From Nevskiaceae bacterium (GTDB taxonomy: Bacteria > Pseudomonadota > Gammaproteobacteria > Nevskiales > Nevskiaceae): DNA of 64,000 nucleotides. Made by a program: the position numbers and the translations under genes. Of the stretch, positions 8,705-17,502 are shown piece by piece. The notes under the pieces were generated by a model. It searched no databases. It was given only the letters and a program-made list of their open reading frames with translations, and was not told the origin of the DNA. Each line of letters begins with the position of its first letter. Within the stretch, counting starts at the first letter, position 1. The stretch covers positions 27,103 through 91,102 of the forward strand of contig SCVA01000018.1 in the NCBI GenBank assembly GCA_004297005.1, written 5' to 3'.

Positions 8705-9625
8705 ATGCCGTCAGCCCCATCCTCGGAACTCGCCACCCGCATCGCCGCCTACCTGGAATATCTCCAGGTAGTGCGCCGCGCGCCGGCCAGCAGTCTGGCC
8801 GGTCGCCGCCAGGACTTGCAGCGCTTTCTGGAATTCGCCGGCGAGCGTGGGCTGGAGCGGACCGAGCAGATCGACGTGCATGTGGTGCGCGCCTACGTTG
8901 CCCGTCGCAGCCGCATGGGGCTGGCGCCGGTGAGCGTGCGCCGCGAACTGTCCAGCCTGCGCAGCTTTCTCCAGGCGCAATGCCGCACCGGGCTGCTGCT
9001 GGCCAACCCGGCTGCCGAGGTGCGCTCGCCCAAGGTGGCTCGGCGCCTGCCTTCGGCCTTCGAGGCCGAACCCCTGAACGCGGCGCTGGACCAGCCCGCC
9101 GACGGGGCTCTGGAAGCCCGCGACCGGGCGATGGCCGAGCTGCTGTACTCCTGCGGCCTGCGCTTGGGCGAGTTGCAGCCGCTGCAACTGGGCCAGTTCG
9201 ATGCCGGCTTGAGCGAGGTGCGGGTCACCGGCAAGGGCGGCAAGACCCGCGTGCTGCCGGTGGGCGCGCAGGCCAGGGCGGCGCTGACGGCCTGGCTGGC
9301 GCTGCGGCCAGTCGGGCAGGGTGCCGGCGCCGCCCTGTTTCCGGGGCGGGAGGGTGAGCCCCTGTCGCGCAGCGCCATCGCCGGCCGGCTAAAGCTCTGG
9401 GCGCAGCGCGCAGGTCTGGCGGGGCGGGTGCATCCACACCGCTTCCGCCACGCCTTCGCCACGCATCTGCTGGAGGGCAGTGGTGATCTCAGGGCGGTGC
9501 AGGAGCTGCTCGGGCACGCCAATCTGGCCACCACACAGATCTACACCCATCTCGATTTCGAGCGTCTGGCCAAGGTTTACGACCAAGCCCACCCCCGCGC
9601 CCGGAACAAAGCCAGGCCGAAATAA
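8705..9625 (+). CDS. xerC: site-specific tyrosine recombinase XerC
   Basis: XerC acts with XerD at dif to resolve chromosome dimers. The 306-residue protein has an N-terminal SAM-like DNA-binding domain (about residues 8-95) and a catalytic domain with Arg153 (CGLRLGEL), His245 and Arg248 (HPHRFRHAF), His271 (LLGHANL) and nucleophile Tyr280 (QIYTHLDF). All expected catalytic residues are present. Location behind dapF-DUF484 favours XerC over XerD. The repeat-rich gap upstream may separate its transcription from dapF. No attachment site or cargo suggests a mobile integrase. Confidence 0.95.
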   Translation: MPSAPSSELATRIAAYLEYLQVVRRAPASSLAGRRQDLQRFLEFAGERGLERTEQIDVHVVRAYVARRSRMGLAPVSVRRELSSLRSFLQAQCRTGLLLANPAAEVRSPKVARRLPSAFEAEPLNAALDQPADGALEARDRAMAELLYSCGLRLGELQPLQLGQFDAGLSEVRVTGKGGKTRVLPVGAQARAALTAWLALRPVGQGAGAALFPGREGEPLSRSAIAGRLKLWAQRAGLAGRVHPHRFRHAFATHLLEGSGDLRAVQELLGHANLATTQIYTHLDFERLAKVYDQAHPRARNKARPK

Positions 9626-9627
9626 TG

Positions 9628-9658
9628 TTGCAGGGCAGCATCGGGACGGTGATAAAAT
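9628..9658 (+). promoter_or_regulatory. sigma-70-like promoter before the Ala-rich lipoprotein gene
   Basis: TTGCAG at 9628-9633 is followed after 17 bp by GATAAA at 9651-9656 (or TAAAAT at 9653-9658). This lies just after the xerC stop in a locally AT-rich stretch and would give a leader of roughly 85 nt to the gene at 9748. The match is by eye only. Confidence 0.4.
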
Positions 9659-9747
9659 TCTCAGCTGAGGTTTCGTTAACGACCTTTCCTCCGCTGTTTT
9701 CCTCTAGTTGCATCATTCAATCCGCTGTCTCCCTGGGAGTTTCATAA

Positions 9748-10011
9748 ATGAACAATCTGCTCAAGATCGCTCTGCTGGCCGCTCCGGTCGCCCTCGCCGC
9801 TTGCAAGAAGGAAGAGGCTGCCGCTCCGGTGGAAGCCCCGGCCGCTGCTCCGGTCGTCGAAGCCGCCCCGGCCCCGACCGAAGCTGCTCCGGCTGAAGCC
9901 GCTCCGGCCGCTGCCGACGCCGCTGCTGCCGCTGCCACCGACGCCGCCGCTGCTCCGGCTGCCGCCGAAGCCGCTCCGGCTGCTGCCCCGGCCGAAGAGC
10001 CCAAGAAGTAA
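9748..10011 (+). CDS. small Ala/Pro/Glu-rich lipoprotein
   Basis: This predicted 87-residue lipoprotein has the lipobox LAAC with Cys19 after a short hydrophobic signal (NNLLKIALLAAPVALAAC). The mature part is almost entirely Ala, Pro and Glu in degenerate repeats such as EAAPA and APAAAEA, ending in EEPKK. It is preceded by GGGAG at a good distance and followed by a strong hairpin, so it looks like a single-gene unit with its own promoter. No known family is recognised. It could be an abundant periplasmic spacer or surface lipoprotein. The residue after Cys is Lys, not Asp, which is compatible with sorting to the outer membrane. Confidence 0.7.
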   Translation: MNNLLKIALLAAPVALAACKKEEAAAPVEAPAAAPVVEAAPAPTEAAPAEAAPAAADAAAAAATDAAAAPAAAEAAPAAAPAEEPKK

Positions 10012-10060
10012 GTCCCTGCGCGGCTTGCCGCGCACACTGACTTCTCCCGGTTCGCCGGGA

Positions 10061-10088
10061 ACAAAGAGCACCGAAAGGTGCTCTTTGT
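10061..10088 (+). terminator. hairpin with GAAA loop after the Ala-rich lipoprotein gene
   Basis: ACAAAGAGCACC at 10061-10072 pairs perfectly with GGTGCTCTTTGT at 10077-10088 around a GAAA tetraloop. The U-tract is poor (GTTTCC), but the A/T ends of the stem supply a run of U at its 3' base. A second small foldback (CCCGG/CCGGG) precedes it at 10047-10059. It probably terminates the lipoprotein transcript or stabilises its 3' end. Confidence 0.6.
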
Positions 10089-10199
10089 GTTTCCGGGGAT
10101 GCACCCTGGGGGCCGGCCAGCCCGGTTGAAATCCTGCCGCGGCCCCCAATCTTCGCTGGCATCCATTCATCCCCAGGGCCTTGAGGCCGGAGCAGCTTC

Positions 10200-10742
10200 A
10201 TGCAGCAATTCGACGGCACCACCATCCTCGCCGTGCGTCGCAATGGCACGGTGGTCATCGGTGGCGATGGTCAGGTTTCCATGGGCAACACCATGGTCAA
10301 GGGCAATGCCCGCAAGGTGCGGCGGCTCTATAACGGTCAGGTGATCGCCGGCTTCGCCGGAGGTACCGCCGATGCCTTCACGCTGTTCGAGCGATTCGAG
10401 GGCAAGCTGGAAAAGCACGGCGGCCAGTTGGTGCGCGCCGCCGTGGAAATGGCCAAGGACTGGCGCACCGACCGCTACTTGCGCAAGCTCGAAGCGTTGC
10501 TGCTGGTTGCCGACAAGGAGGCCACGCTGATGATCTCCGGCAACGGCGACGTCATGGAGCCGGAGGCGCACGGGGTGCTGGCGATCGGCTCGGGAGGCAG
10601 CTTCGCCACCGCCGCCGCCCGCGCACTGGTCGAGCACTCTGAACTTGGCGCCCGCGAGATTGTCGAGAAGGCCTTGCACATCGCCGCCGACATCTGCATC
10701 TACACCAATCACAACCTCACCATCGAGACCATCGATGCCTGA
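10200..10742 (+). CDS. hslV: ATP-dependent protease HslVU, peptidase subunit
   Basis: HslV is the proteasome-like N-terminal-threonine peptidase that forms a double hexamer capped by HslU. The 180-residue protein has a six-residue propeptide (MQQFDG) before the conserved [10 protein letters not shown], so the catalytic Thr is probably residue 7. Other family marks are [22 protein letters not shown] and the C-terminal ICIYTNHN. Its stop overlaps the hslU start (ATG at 10735), so the two subunits are translationally coupled. No heat-shock promoter was identified with confidence in the short upstream gap. Confidence 0.97.
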   Translation: MQQFDGTTILAVRRNGTVVIGGDGQVSMGNTMVKGNARKVRRLYNGQVIAGFAGGTADAFTLFERFEGKLEKHGGQLVRAAVEMAKDWRTDRYLRKLEALLLVADKEATLMISGNGDVMEPEAHGVLAIGSGGSFATAAARALVEHSELGAREIVEKALHIAADICIYTNHNLTIETIDA

Positions 10743-12114
10743 TAACGGAAGCCCTGTGAACGAATCCGAGACCCCTGCGGCCGGGCTGATGACACCGCGC
10801 GAGATCGTCCAGGCGCTGGACCAGCACATTGTTGGCCAGGCGGCCGCCAAGCGCGCCGTGTCGGTCGCCCTGCGCAACCGCTGGCGCCGGCAGCAGACGC
10901 CGGCCGGCATGCGCGCCGAGATCACGCCGAAGAACATCCTGATGATCGGCCCCACCGGCGTCGGCAAGACCGAGATCGCGCGCCGGTTGGCCAAGCTCGC
11001 CAACGCGCCGTTCGTGAAGGTCGAAGCGACCAAGTTCACCGAGGTCGGCTACGTCGGCAAGGACGTTGACACCATCGTCCGCGATCTGGTCGATGTCGCG
11101 GTCAAGCAGACCCGCGAGCAGGCCGCGCGCCGGGTGCGCGACAAGGCTTTAGCCGCCGCCGAGGAGCGCGTGCTCGACGCCCTGCTGCCGCCGCCCAAGG
11201 ATTTCGGCGAGGCCAGCGAGTCGCGCCAGCAGGAGAACAGCGCCGCCCGCCAGGTGTTCCGCAAGCGCCTGCGTGAGGGCAAGCTCGACGACACCGAGAT
11301 CGAGGTCAAGCTCAATGCCGCCGCGCCCAATGTGCAGCTGATGGGGCCGCCGGGCATGGAGGAAATGACCCAGCAGCTGCAGTCGATGTTCGCCGGCATG
11401 GGCCAGGGAAAGACCCGCAGCAAGAAGATGAAGATTGCCGACGCCATGAAGCAGCTTACCGACGAGGAAGCCGGCAAGCTGGTGGACGAAGAGGCGATCA
11501 AGACCGAGGCGCTGCATAGCGTCGAGGAAAATGGAATTGTCTTCATCGACGAGATCGACAAGGTCGCCAAGCGCGGCGAGTACGCCGGTGCCGACGTCTC
11601 CCGCGAGGGTGTGCAGCGCGACCTGCTGCCGCTGATCGAGGGCTCGACGGTGAGCACCAAGTACGGCTCGGTGAAGACCGACCACGTGCTGTTCATCTGC
11701 TCGGGCGCGTTTCACCTGTCCAAGCCCTCCGATCTGATCCCCGAGCTGCAGGGCCGCCTGCCGATCCGTGTCGAGCTGGAGGCGCTCAAGGTCGAGGACT
11801 TCGTGCGCATCCTCACCGAGCCCAACTACTCGCTCACCGAGCAGTACAAGGCGCTGCTGGCCACCGAGGGCGTGAACATCGAGTTCAGCCCCGAGGGTGT
11901 GCGGCGGCTGGCCGAGGTGGCCTTCCAGGTCAACGAGCGCACCGAGAACATCGGCGCCCGCCGTTTGCACACGGTAATGGAGCGCCTGATGGAGGAGCTG
12001 GCTTTCGAGGCTCCCGACCGCGCCGGCAGCAGCCTGACGGTGGACGCCGCCTATGTCGATGGCAAGCTGGGCAAGCTGGCCGCCGACGAAGATCTTTCTC
12101 GCTACATTCTCTGA
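10735..12114 (+). CDS. hslU: ATP-dependent protease HslVU, ATPase/unfoldase subunit
   Basis: HslU is the AAA+ unfoldase that feeds substrates to HslV. The chosen ATG at 10735 overlaps the end of hslV and gives 459 residues. Walker A is GPTGVGKT at residues 72-79 and Walker B is VFIDEID near residue 270. The I-domain insertion lies between them (about 110-240), and sensor and C-terminal motifs such as [14 protein letters not shown] follow. An upstream in-frame ATG at 10645 lies inside hslV and yields residues unlike any HslU, so it is rejected. The terminal DLSRYIL is the expected HslV-activating tail. Confidence 0.97.
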   Translation: MPDNGSPVNESETPAAGLMTPREIVQALDQHIVGQAAAKRAVSVALRNRWRRQQTPAGMRAEITPKNILMIGPTGVGKTEIARRLAKLANAPFVKVEATKFTEVGYVGKDVDTIVRDLVDVAVKQTREQAARRVRDKALAAAEERVLDALLPPPKDFGEASESRQQENSAARQVFRKRLREGKLDDTEIEVKLNAAAPNVQLMGPPGMEEMTQQLQSMFAGMGQGKTRSKKMKIADAMKQLTDEEAGKLVDEEAIKTEALHSVEENGIVFIDEIDKVAKRGEYAGADVSREGVQRDLLPLIEGSTVSTKYGSVKTDHVLFICSGAFHLSKPSDLIPELQGRLPIRVELEALKVEDFVRILTEPNYSLTEQYKALLATEGVNIEFSPEGVRRLAEVAFQVNERTENIGARRLHTVMERLMEELAFEAPDRAGSSLTVDAAYVDGKLGKLAADEDLSRYIL

Positions 12115-12121
12115 GACTGTC

Positions 12122-12541
12122 ATGCACGCACCAACTCCCGCCGGCATCAAGCTGCACCGCGCCGATCAGACCCTGGAACTGCGCTACGCCACCGGTCGCC
12201 AGTTCATGCTCTCGGCGGAGTACCTGCGAGTGTTCTCGCCCAGTGCCGAAGTGCGTGGCCACGGCCTGGAGGAGCCGGTGCTGGTGCCCGGCAAGCGGGC
12301 GGTGGGCATCCAGGAGATCGTGCCGGTGGGGCAGTACGCGGTGCGCCTGGTGTTCGACGACGGGCACGACAGCGGCCTCTACTCCTGGGATGTGCTGTGG
12401 GAGCTGGGCCGCGAGCAGGAAAAAAACTGGGCGCGCTACCAGCAGCGCCTGGCCGAGCACGGCATGAGCCGCGACCGCGATCTGGTCAAGCTTGCCGCCC
12501 TGCCCAAGAAGTACAGCCCGGCCAAGACCCAGCGCGCCTGA
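12122..12541 (+). CDS. DUF971 family protein (GBBH-like N-terminal domain)
   Basis: This 139-residue protein starts 7 bp after the hslU stop. It contains the DUF971 / gamma-butyrobetaine hydroxylase-like N-terminal fold: [30 protein letters not shown], and [28 protein letters not shown]. Small proteins of this type commonly follow hslU in proteobacteria. A zinc-binding or iron-sulfur-related role has been suggested for the domain, but none is established for the stand-alone form. The cysteines seen in some family members are absent here. Confidence 0.85.
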   Translation: MHAPTPAGIKLHRADQTLELRYATGRQFMLSAEYLRVFSPSAEVRGHGLEEPVLVPGKRAVGIQEIVPVGQYAVRLVFDDGHDSGLYSWDVLWELGREQEKNWARYQQRLAEHGMSRDRDLVKLAALPKKYSPAKTQRA

Positions 12542-12597
12542 GTTCGGGTCCCGCGTTAGTTGATGCAGCGCCCCCTCGCGGCGTAAGGTGCGCGCAC

Positions 12598-13980
12598 ATG
12601 AAAATCGTCATTCTCGGTGCCGGGCAGGTCGGTTCCACACTCGCTGAAAACCTGGCTCGCGAGTCCAACGACATCACCGTGGTTGACCGCGACGCCGGCA
12701 TGCTGGCGGCCTTGCAGGAACGGGTGGATCTGCGCACGGTTCTGGGCCATGCCTCGCATCCCGACGTGTTGCGCCGCGCCGGCGGCGACGACGCCGACAT
12801 GCTGATCGCGGTCACCGACGCCGACGAAACCAATCTGTTGGCCTGCAAGATCGCCCATACCCTGTTCCGCACCCCGACCAAGATCGCCCGGGTGCGCAGC
12901 GCTGACTACCTGCGCGACTCCGCCATCCTGTTCGCGCAGGACGCTCTGGCGGTGGACATGTGCATCAGCCCGGAGCAGTTGGTTACCGACTACATCCGGC
13001 GGCTGATCGAGTACCCCGGGGCTCTGCAGGTGGTGGATTTCGCCGACGGCCGGCTGCGACTGGTCGGCGTGCGCGCCTACTACGGAGGCCCGCTGGTCTC
13101 GCGCCAGCTCAAGGAGCTGCCGCAGCACCTGCCCAAGGGTGTGGAAGCGCGGGTGGCGGCCATCTACCGCCGCGGCCGCGCCATCCTGCCGGAGGGCGAC
13201 ACCATCATCGAGGCGGAGGACGAGGTGTTCTTTCTCGCCGCCGCCGAGCACATCCCCAAGATCATCGCCGAGCTGCGCCGCCACGATAAGCCGGTGAAGC
13301 GGGTGATGATCGCCGGCGGCGGCAACATCGGCCTGCGTCTGGCGCGGGCGCTGCAGGACCATGTGCAGGTCAAGCTGATCGAGAAGGACAAGACCCGCGC
13401 CGCCGCGCTGGCCGCGGAGCTGGACCATGTGGTGGTGTTGCACGGCGACGCCGCCAACGAGGCGTTGCTGCTGGAGGAGAACATCGACGACGTCGACGTG
13501 TTCTGCGCCATCACCAACGACGACGAGGCCAATGTGCTGGCGGCGATGCTGGCCAAGCGCCTGGGCGCCGGCAAGGCGCTGTCGCTGATCAACCGTCTCG
13601 CCTATGTCGATCTGGTGGAGGAGAACTCCGCCGTCGACATCGCCATCTCGCCGCAGCAGTCCACCATCAGCGCCCTGCTGGCGCATGTGCGCCGGGGCGA
13701 CGTAGTCAAGGTCTACACCCTGCGCCGCGGCGCCGCCGAAGCGATCGAGGCGGTGGCTCACGGCGAGCGCAGCAGCAGCAAGGTGGTTGGCCGTCGCATC
13801 GACGAGATCAAGATGCCGACCGGCGCCACCATCGGCGCCATCGTCCGCGGCGAGCAGGTCATCATCGTCCACCACGACACCGTGATCGAAGCCGAGGATC
13901 ACGTGATCCTGTTCATCGTCGACAAGAAGAAGACCCGCGAGGTCGAGAAACTGTTCCAGGTCGGTTTCGCCTTCCTCTAA
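12598..13980 (+). CDS. trkA: Trk system potassium uptake regulatory subunit TrkA
   Basis: TrkA is the cytoplasmic NAD(H)/nucleotide-binding ring that gates TrkH/TrkG K+ channels. The 460-residue protein has the duplicated RCK layout: Rossmann fold 1 begins [13 protein letters not shown] (glycines 7, 9, 12), TrkA-C 1 lies at about residues 140-225, Rossmann fold 2 begins [13 protein letters not shown] near 236, and TrkA-C 2 lies at about 370-455. The ATG at 12598 is chosen because the family starts exactly here; a longer upstream frame runs into the DUF971 gene. It converges with trkH, their stops only 7 bp apart, so the two Trk genes are physically linked but not an operon. Confidence 0.95.
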   Translation: MKIVILGAGQVGSTLAENLARESNDITVVDRDAGMLAALQERVDLRTVLGHASHPDVLRRAGGDDADMLIAVTDADETNLLACKIAHTLFRTPTKIARVRSADYLRDSAILFAQDALAVDMCISPEQLVTDYIRRLIEYPGALQVVDFADGRLRLVGVRAYYGGPLVSRQLKELPQHLPKGVEARVAAIYRRGRAILPEGDTIIEAEDEVFFLAAAEHIPKIIAELRRHDKPVKRVMIAGGGNIGLRLARALQDHVQVKLIEKDKTRAAALAAELDHVVVLHGDAANEALLLEENIDDVDVFCAITNDDEANVLAAMLAKRLGAGKALSLINRLAYVDLVEENSAVDIAISPQQSTISALLAHVRRGDVVKVYTLRRGAAEAIEAVAHGERSSSKVVGRRIDEIKMPTGATIGAIVRGEQVIIVHHDTVIEAEDHVILFIVDKKKTREVEKLFQVGFAFL

Positions 13981-13987
13981 TGGAAGG

Positions 13988-15469
13988 CTAGTCTTTCCAG
14001 AAGCTCGGCGTCAGCACCACGAACAGGGTGAACACTTCCAGTCGCCCGAGCAGCATCGCGAAGGTGCAGATCCAGGTCTGGAAGTCGTTGAGCACGCCGT
14101 AGTTGCTGGCCGGACCGACCAGGTTCAGGCCGGGACCGGCGTTGTTGATGCTGGCCACCACCGCGGAAAACGAACTGAGCAGGTCGAGGCCGGTGGCCAG
14201 CAGGATCAGCGTCAGCACCAGTACGCTGATCAGATACAGGTGGGCATAGCCCAACACCGCCATCACCACCTTGGGCGGGATCGGCTTGCCGCCCACCTTC
14301 AGCACCGCGACGCTGTTGGGGTGCATCAGGCTGAACATCTCGCGGCCGCTCTGCTTGAACAGGATCAGCACCCGGATCATCTTCATGCCGCCGCCGGTGG
14401 AACCAGAACTGGCGCCGATCGCCGACATCAGCAGGATCACCAGCGGCACGAACAGCGGCCAAGTGTTGTAGTCGACGCTGGCGAAGCCGCAGGAGGTGGC
14501 CAAGGCGACCATGTTGAAGCCGACGTGGCGCAGGGTGGTCCAGTAGCTGTCGTACTGGCCGTGCAGCCAGAGGTAGGCGCTCAGGCCCAGGGCGGCAATC
14601 AGAAACAGCGGCAGGATCGCTCTGGCCTCGGCATCTTCCCAATAGGCGCGCAGGCTGGCGCTGCGCCAGGCCACGAAATGGGTGGCGAAGTTCAGGGTAG
14701 CCAGCAGCATGAAGAAGATCGCGATGCCCTCGATCAGCGGCGAGTTGAAGTAGCCGAAGCTGGCGTCGTGGGTGGAGAAGCCGCCTAGCGACAGGGTTGC
14801 GAAGGCGTGGCAGATGGCGTCCAGCCAACTCATGCCGGCCAGGTGGAAGCTGAGCGCGCACAGGGCGGTCAGCGCGATGTAGATCGACCACAGCGATTTG
14901 GCCGTCTGGGTGATGCGCGGAGTGAGCTTGTCGTCCTTCATCGGCCCCGGCGTCTCGGCCTTGTACAGCTGCATGCCGCCGACACCCAGTAAAGGCAGGA
15001 TCGCCACCGCCAGCACGATGATGCCCATGCCGCCCAGCCAGGTCAGCTCGTGGCGCCAGAGGTTGGTCGAGGGTGGTAGCTGGTCGAGGCCGGTCAGCAC
15101 CGTCGAGCCGGTGGTGGTCAGGCCGGAGATGGTCTCGAACATGGCGTCGGTGAACGACAGGCCATCGATGGTGATCATCAGCGGAATGGTCGCGCTGATG
15201 CCCATCAGCACCCAGGACAGGGTCACCAGCAGAAAGCCCTCGCGCGGCTTGATGTCGCGCTTGGCGTGCCGGGTCAGGAACCAGAGCGCGCCGCCCAGTA
15301 CCAGGTTGATGGCCATCGCCACCACGAAGTCCCAGTGCTCGCCGTCCGCGGTGATCAGCGAGCAGGCGATGGGCAGGCTGTAGGTGAGGCTGAACAGCAT
15401 CAACAGCAAGCCCAGGACGCGACCTACCGGCAGGATTCCGCGCACCGCGGCGCTGTTGTTTTTGTGCAT
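13988..15469 (-). CDS. trkH: Trk-type potassium channel subunit
   Basis: The 493-residue integral membrane protein belongs to the TrkH/TrkG/KtrB family, which forms a K+ pore from four M1-P-M2 repeats. Visible P-loop-like segments are FETISGLTTTGSTVL (about residues 135-149), ICHAFATLSLGGFST (near 225), LATSCGFASVD (near 320) and AVVASINNAGPGLNLVG (near 440). The start ATG at 15469 encodes MHKNNSAAVRG. The MITE-like element begins 17 bp upstream, so the trkH promoter must lie in or beyond that element. TrkA, encoded convergently, is the expected partner. Confidence 0.94.
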   Translation of the reverse strand: MHKNNSAAVRGILPVGRVLGLLLMLFSLTYSLPIACSLITADGEHWDFVVAMAINLVLGGALWFLTRHAKRDIKPREGFLLVTLSWVLMGISATIPLMITIDGLSFTDAMFETISGLTTTGSTVLTGLDQLPPSTNLWRHELTWLGGMGIIVLAVAILPLLGVGGMQLYKAETPGPMKDDKLTPRITQTAKSLWSIYIALTALCALSFHLAGMSWLDAICHAFATLSLGGFSTHDASFGYFNSPLIEGIAIFFMLLATLNFATHFVAWRSASLRAYWEDAEARAILPLFLIAALGLSAYLWLHGQYDSYWTTLRHVGFNMVALATSCGFASVDYNTWPLFVPLVILLMSAIGASSGSTGGGMKMIRVLILFKQSGREMFSLMHPNSVAVLKVGGKPIPPKVVMAVLGYAHLYLISVLVLTLILLATGLDLLSSFSAVVASINNAGPGLNLVGPASNYGVLNDFQTWICTFAMLLGRLEVFTLFVVLTPSFWKD

Positions 15470-15486
15470 GGAGTGCAGTTTACGCC

Positions 15487-15759
15487 CTAGGGCCTGTCAC
15501 CCATTAGAACGTCGCTGCGGCGGAAGGCGGTTTTGGGGCAGTGCAAGGAAGCAAGAGTGCGCAATAGTGGTTCTATTGAAACTCTTGCTGACGTAGCAAT
15601 GCCCCAAAACCGTCCCGCCCCGAGGGGTTGCTGGCCAAAATGGTGTCATGCGGCGTTGCCAGCCTAGCGAAGGCAACAAGCCTTCGCGTCGGCCGGCGCC
15701 TTACCTGACGCCATTTTGACCGGCAACGCAGCGACGTTCTAATGGGTGACAGGCCCTAG
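15487..15759. mobile_element. MITE-like element with 33-bp perfect terminal inverted repeats
   Basis: The sequence at 15487-15519 is repeated perfectly in inverse at 15727-15759. Both outer ends read CTAG, so the element may be 265 bp (15491-15755) flanked by a CTAG or TA duplication. Two nested foldbacks lie inside. The left one pairs 15529-15540 with 15600-15611, 15551-15558 with 15581-15588, and 15562-15567 with 15573-15578. The right one pairs 15633-15648 with 15706-15721 (two mismatches) and 15667-15674 with 15680-15687. No transposase or plausible gene is encoded. Size, ends and lack of coding fit a non-autonomous MITE. The parent family is not identified, although CTAG and TA targets occur in IS5- and IS630-type elements. 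Confidence 0.72.
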
Positions 15760-15868
15760 CTACAGACTGACGCCGGGCGGGATTTTCGTCACCGTCGGCC
15801 GGTGTATATTGAACGCCCATTTAGCAGGCGGCCAGCTCCCCGCTGCCTGCGGCGAGGAGACTAAAACC

Positions 15869-17311
15869 ATGACCGCAGCCGTCCTGACCATGCCCGAAAC
15901 CACCACCCTGGATGCCGAAGTGCGCCGGGTGTTCGAAAAGCAGTTCGAGACCGCCATCCGCCTGCGCCGCTCCAGCGCCGATGAGCGCATCGCCAAGATC
16001 AAGAAGCTCAAGCTGGCGGTGCTGGCGCATAGCGAGGCGCTGCAGCAGGCGATGTACAAGGACTTCAAGAAGCCGGCGGTGGAGGTTGATCTCACCGAGA
16101 TCCTGCCGGTGGTCGCCGAGGCCCACGACGCCATCCGCAAGCTCAAGAAGTGGATGAAGCCGACCAGCGTCTGGCCGACCCTGCTCACCGGCGGCCTGAA
16201 GGGTTACATCCAGTACGAACCGCGCGGCCGCTGCCTGATCATCGCGCCCTGGAACTACCCGGTGAACCTCTGCTTCGTGCCGCTGGTGAGCGCGATCGCC
16301 GCCGGCAACACCGCCATCATCAAGCCCAGCGAGATGACCCCGCATACCACCGCGGTGCTGGTGAAGATCATCAAGGAAACCTTCGCCGAAGACGAGATCG
16401 CGATCTTCGAGGGTGATGCCAGCACCTCCACCGCGCTGCTGGCGCTGCCCTTCGACCACATCTTCTTCACCGGCTCGCCGGCGGTCGGCAAGATCGTCAT
16501 GGCCGCCGCCGCCAAGCATCTCACCAGCGTCACCCTGGAGCTGGGCGGCAAGTCGCCGACCATCATCGACGAGACCGCCGATCTCGACCTCGCCGCCCAG
16601 AACATCCTCTGGGGCAAGTACACCAATGGCGGCCAGACCTGCATCGCCCCCGACCATATCTTCGTGCACGAGTCGGTGAAGGCGGCCTTCATGGAGAAGG
16701 CCAGCGCGGTGCTCAAGAAGTCCTACGGCAACAGCGACGCCGACCAGGCCAGCTCGCCCTACCTCACGCATGTCGTCAACCAGCGCCACACCCAGCGCGT
16801 CGCCGGCCTCTTGGAAGACGCCAAGAGCCGTGGCGCGACGGTGGTCGCCGGCGGTGGCGTCAACGTCGCCGACCAGTGGGTCGCCCCGACGCTGATCACC
16901 AACATCCCCAAGGACGCCAAGATCATGTCTGAGGAAATCTTTGGGCCGCTGCTGCCGATCATTGGCTACACCCAGCTGCAGAGCGTGGTCGACGAGATCA
17001 ACGCCAACCCCAAGCCGCTGGCGCTCTACGTCTGGAGCCGCAACGAGGCCAACATCCAGAAGGTGATGAAGGAAACCAGCTCCGGCGGCGCCTGCATCAA
17101 CCACACCGTGGTGCACTACCTGCACGGCAATCTGCCGTTCGGTGGCGTCAACAACTCCGGCATCGGCAATGCCCACGGCATCTACGGCTTCAAGGCCTTC
17201 AGCCATGAGCGCGCGGTGATCCGCACCCGCTTCATGATGGCCAAGATGTTCTTCCCGCCCTATTCCGGTTTCATGAAGAAGATGGTGCGGCTGCTGATGA
17301 AGTTCGTCTGA
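15869..17311 (+). CDS. aldehyde dehydrogenase, fatty/coniferyl-aldehyde type
   Basis: This 480-residue NAD(P)-dependent aldehyde dehydrogenase belongs to the class 3-like branch that includes coniferyl and fatty aldehyde dehydrogenases. The start ATG at 15869 has GAGGAGA upstream. Catalytic Glu224 lies in LELGGKSP and nucleophile Cys258 in GGQTCIAPD; the APWNYPVNL segment (about 130-138) is typical of class 3. The C-terminus is a hydrophobic/basic tail (MMAKMFFPPYSGFMKKM onward), like those that attach fatty aldehyde dehydrogenases to membranes. An in-frame extension back to 15746 runs into the MITE-like element and is rejected. A role downstream of AlkB is plausible but not shown by linkage, since alkB is 12 kb away. 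Confidence 0.9.
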   Translation: MTAAVLTMPETTTLDAEVRRVFEKQFETAIRLRRSSADERIAKIKKLKLAVLAHSEALQQAMYKDFKKPAVEVDLTEILPVVAEAHDAIRKLKKWMKPTSVWPTLLTGGLKGYIQYEPRGRCLIIAPWNYPVNLCFVPLVSAIAAGNTAIIKPSEMTPHTTAVLVKIIKETFAEDEIAIFEGDASTSTALLALPFDHIFFTGSPAVGKIVMAAAAKHLTSVTLELGGKSPTIIDETADLDLAAQNILWGKYTNGGQTCIAPDHIFVHESVKAAFMEKASAVLKKSYGNSDADQASSPYLTHVVNQRHTQRVAGLLEDAKSRGATVVAGGGVNVADQWVAPTLITNIPKDAKIMSEEIFGPLLPIIGYTQLQSVVDEINANPKPLALYVWSRNEANIQKVMKETSSGGACINHTVVHYLHGNLPFGGVNNSGIGNAHGIYGFKAFSHERAVIRTRFMMAKMFFPPYSGFMKKMVRLLMKFV

Positions 17312-17334
17312 GCCGGCCCCTGAGCCGGACCAAG

Positions 17335-17361
17335 AGCCCCGCCCGCTGCGGGGCTTTTTTG
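17335..17361 (+). terminator. rho-independent terminator after the aldehyde dehydrogenase gene
   Basis: AGCCCCGC at 17335-17342 pairs with GCGGGGCT at 17348-17355 over a 5-nt loop. A run of six T follows to 17360. It lies 24 bp after the stop codon. Confidence 0.85.
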
Positions 17362-17448
17362 TGGCCGCTTGCGGCGCTGCTCTGTGGTCGTGGTTATTGC
17401 CAGTGATAAGCCAACCTGATCGGTGCCGCGTCGGATTTAATTGGAACT

Positions 17449-17464
17449 GTTACTGACCGGTAAC
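17449..17464. promoter_or_regulatory. TetR-type palindrome before the RND efflux genes
   Basis: GTTACTGACCGGTAAC at 17449-17464 has 5-bp inverted arms (GTTAC/GTAAC) in an otherwise GC-rich leader, 39 bp upstream of the RND permease start, next to promoter-like A/T segments (TTTAATTGGAAC before it, TAACTATCTTACC after it). The form is typical of AcrR/TetR-family operators. No TetR gene is adjacent, so the repressor would be encoded elsewhere. Confidence 0.45.
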
Positions 17465-17502
17465 TATCTTACCGAGGCTCCTCCTCCGGTCGAATCCCGC
17501 CC

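Noticed and set aside
15746..15868. 41-residue N-terminal extension of the aldehyde dehydrogenase
   Set aside because: It starts inside the right terminal repeat of the MITE-like element and lacks a ribosome site; ATG 15869 has one.
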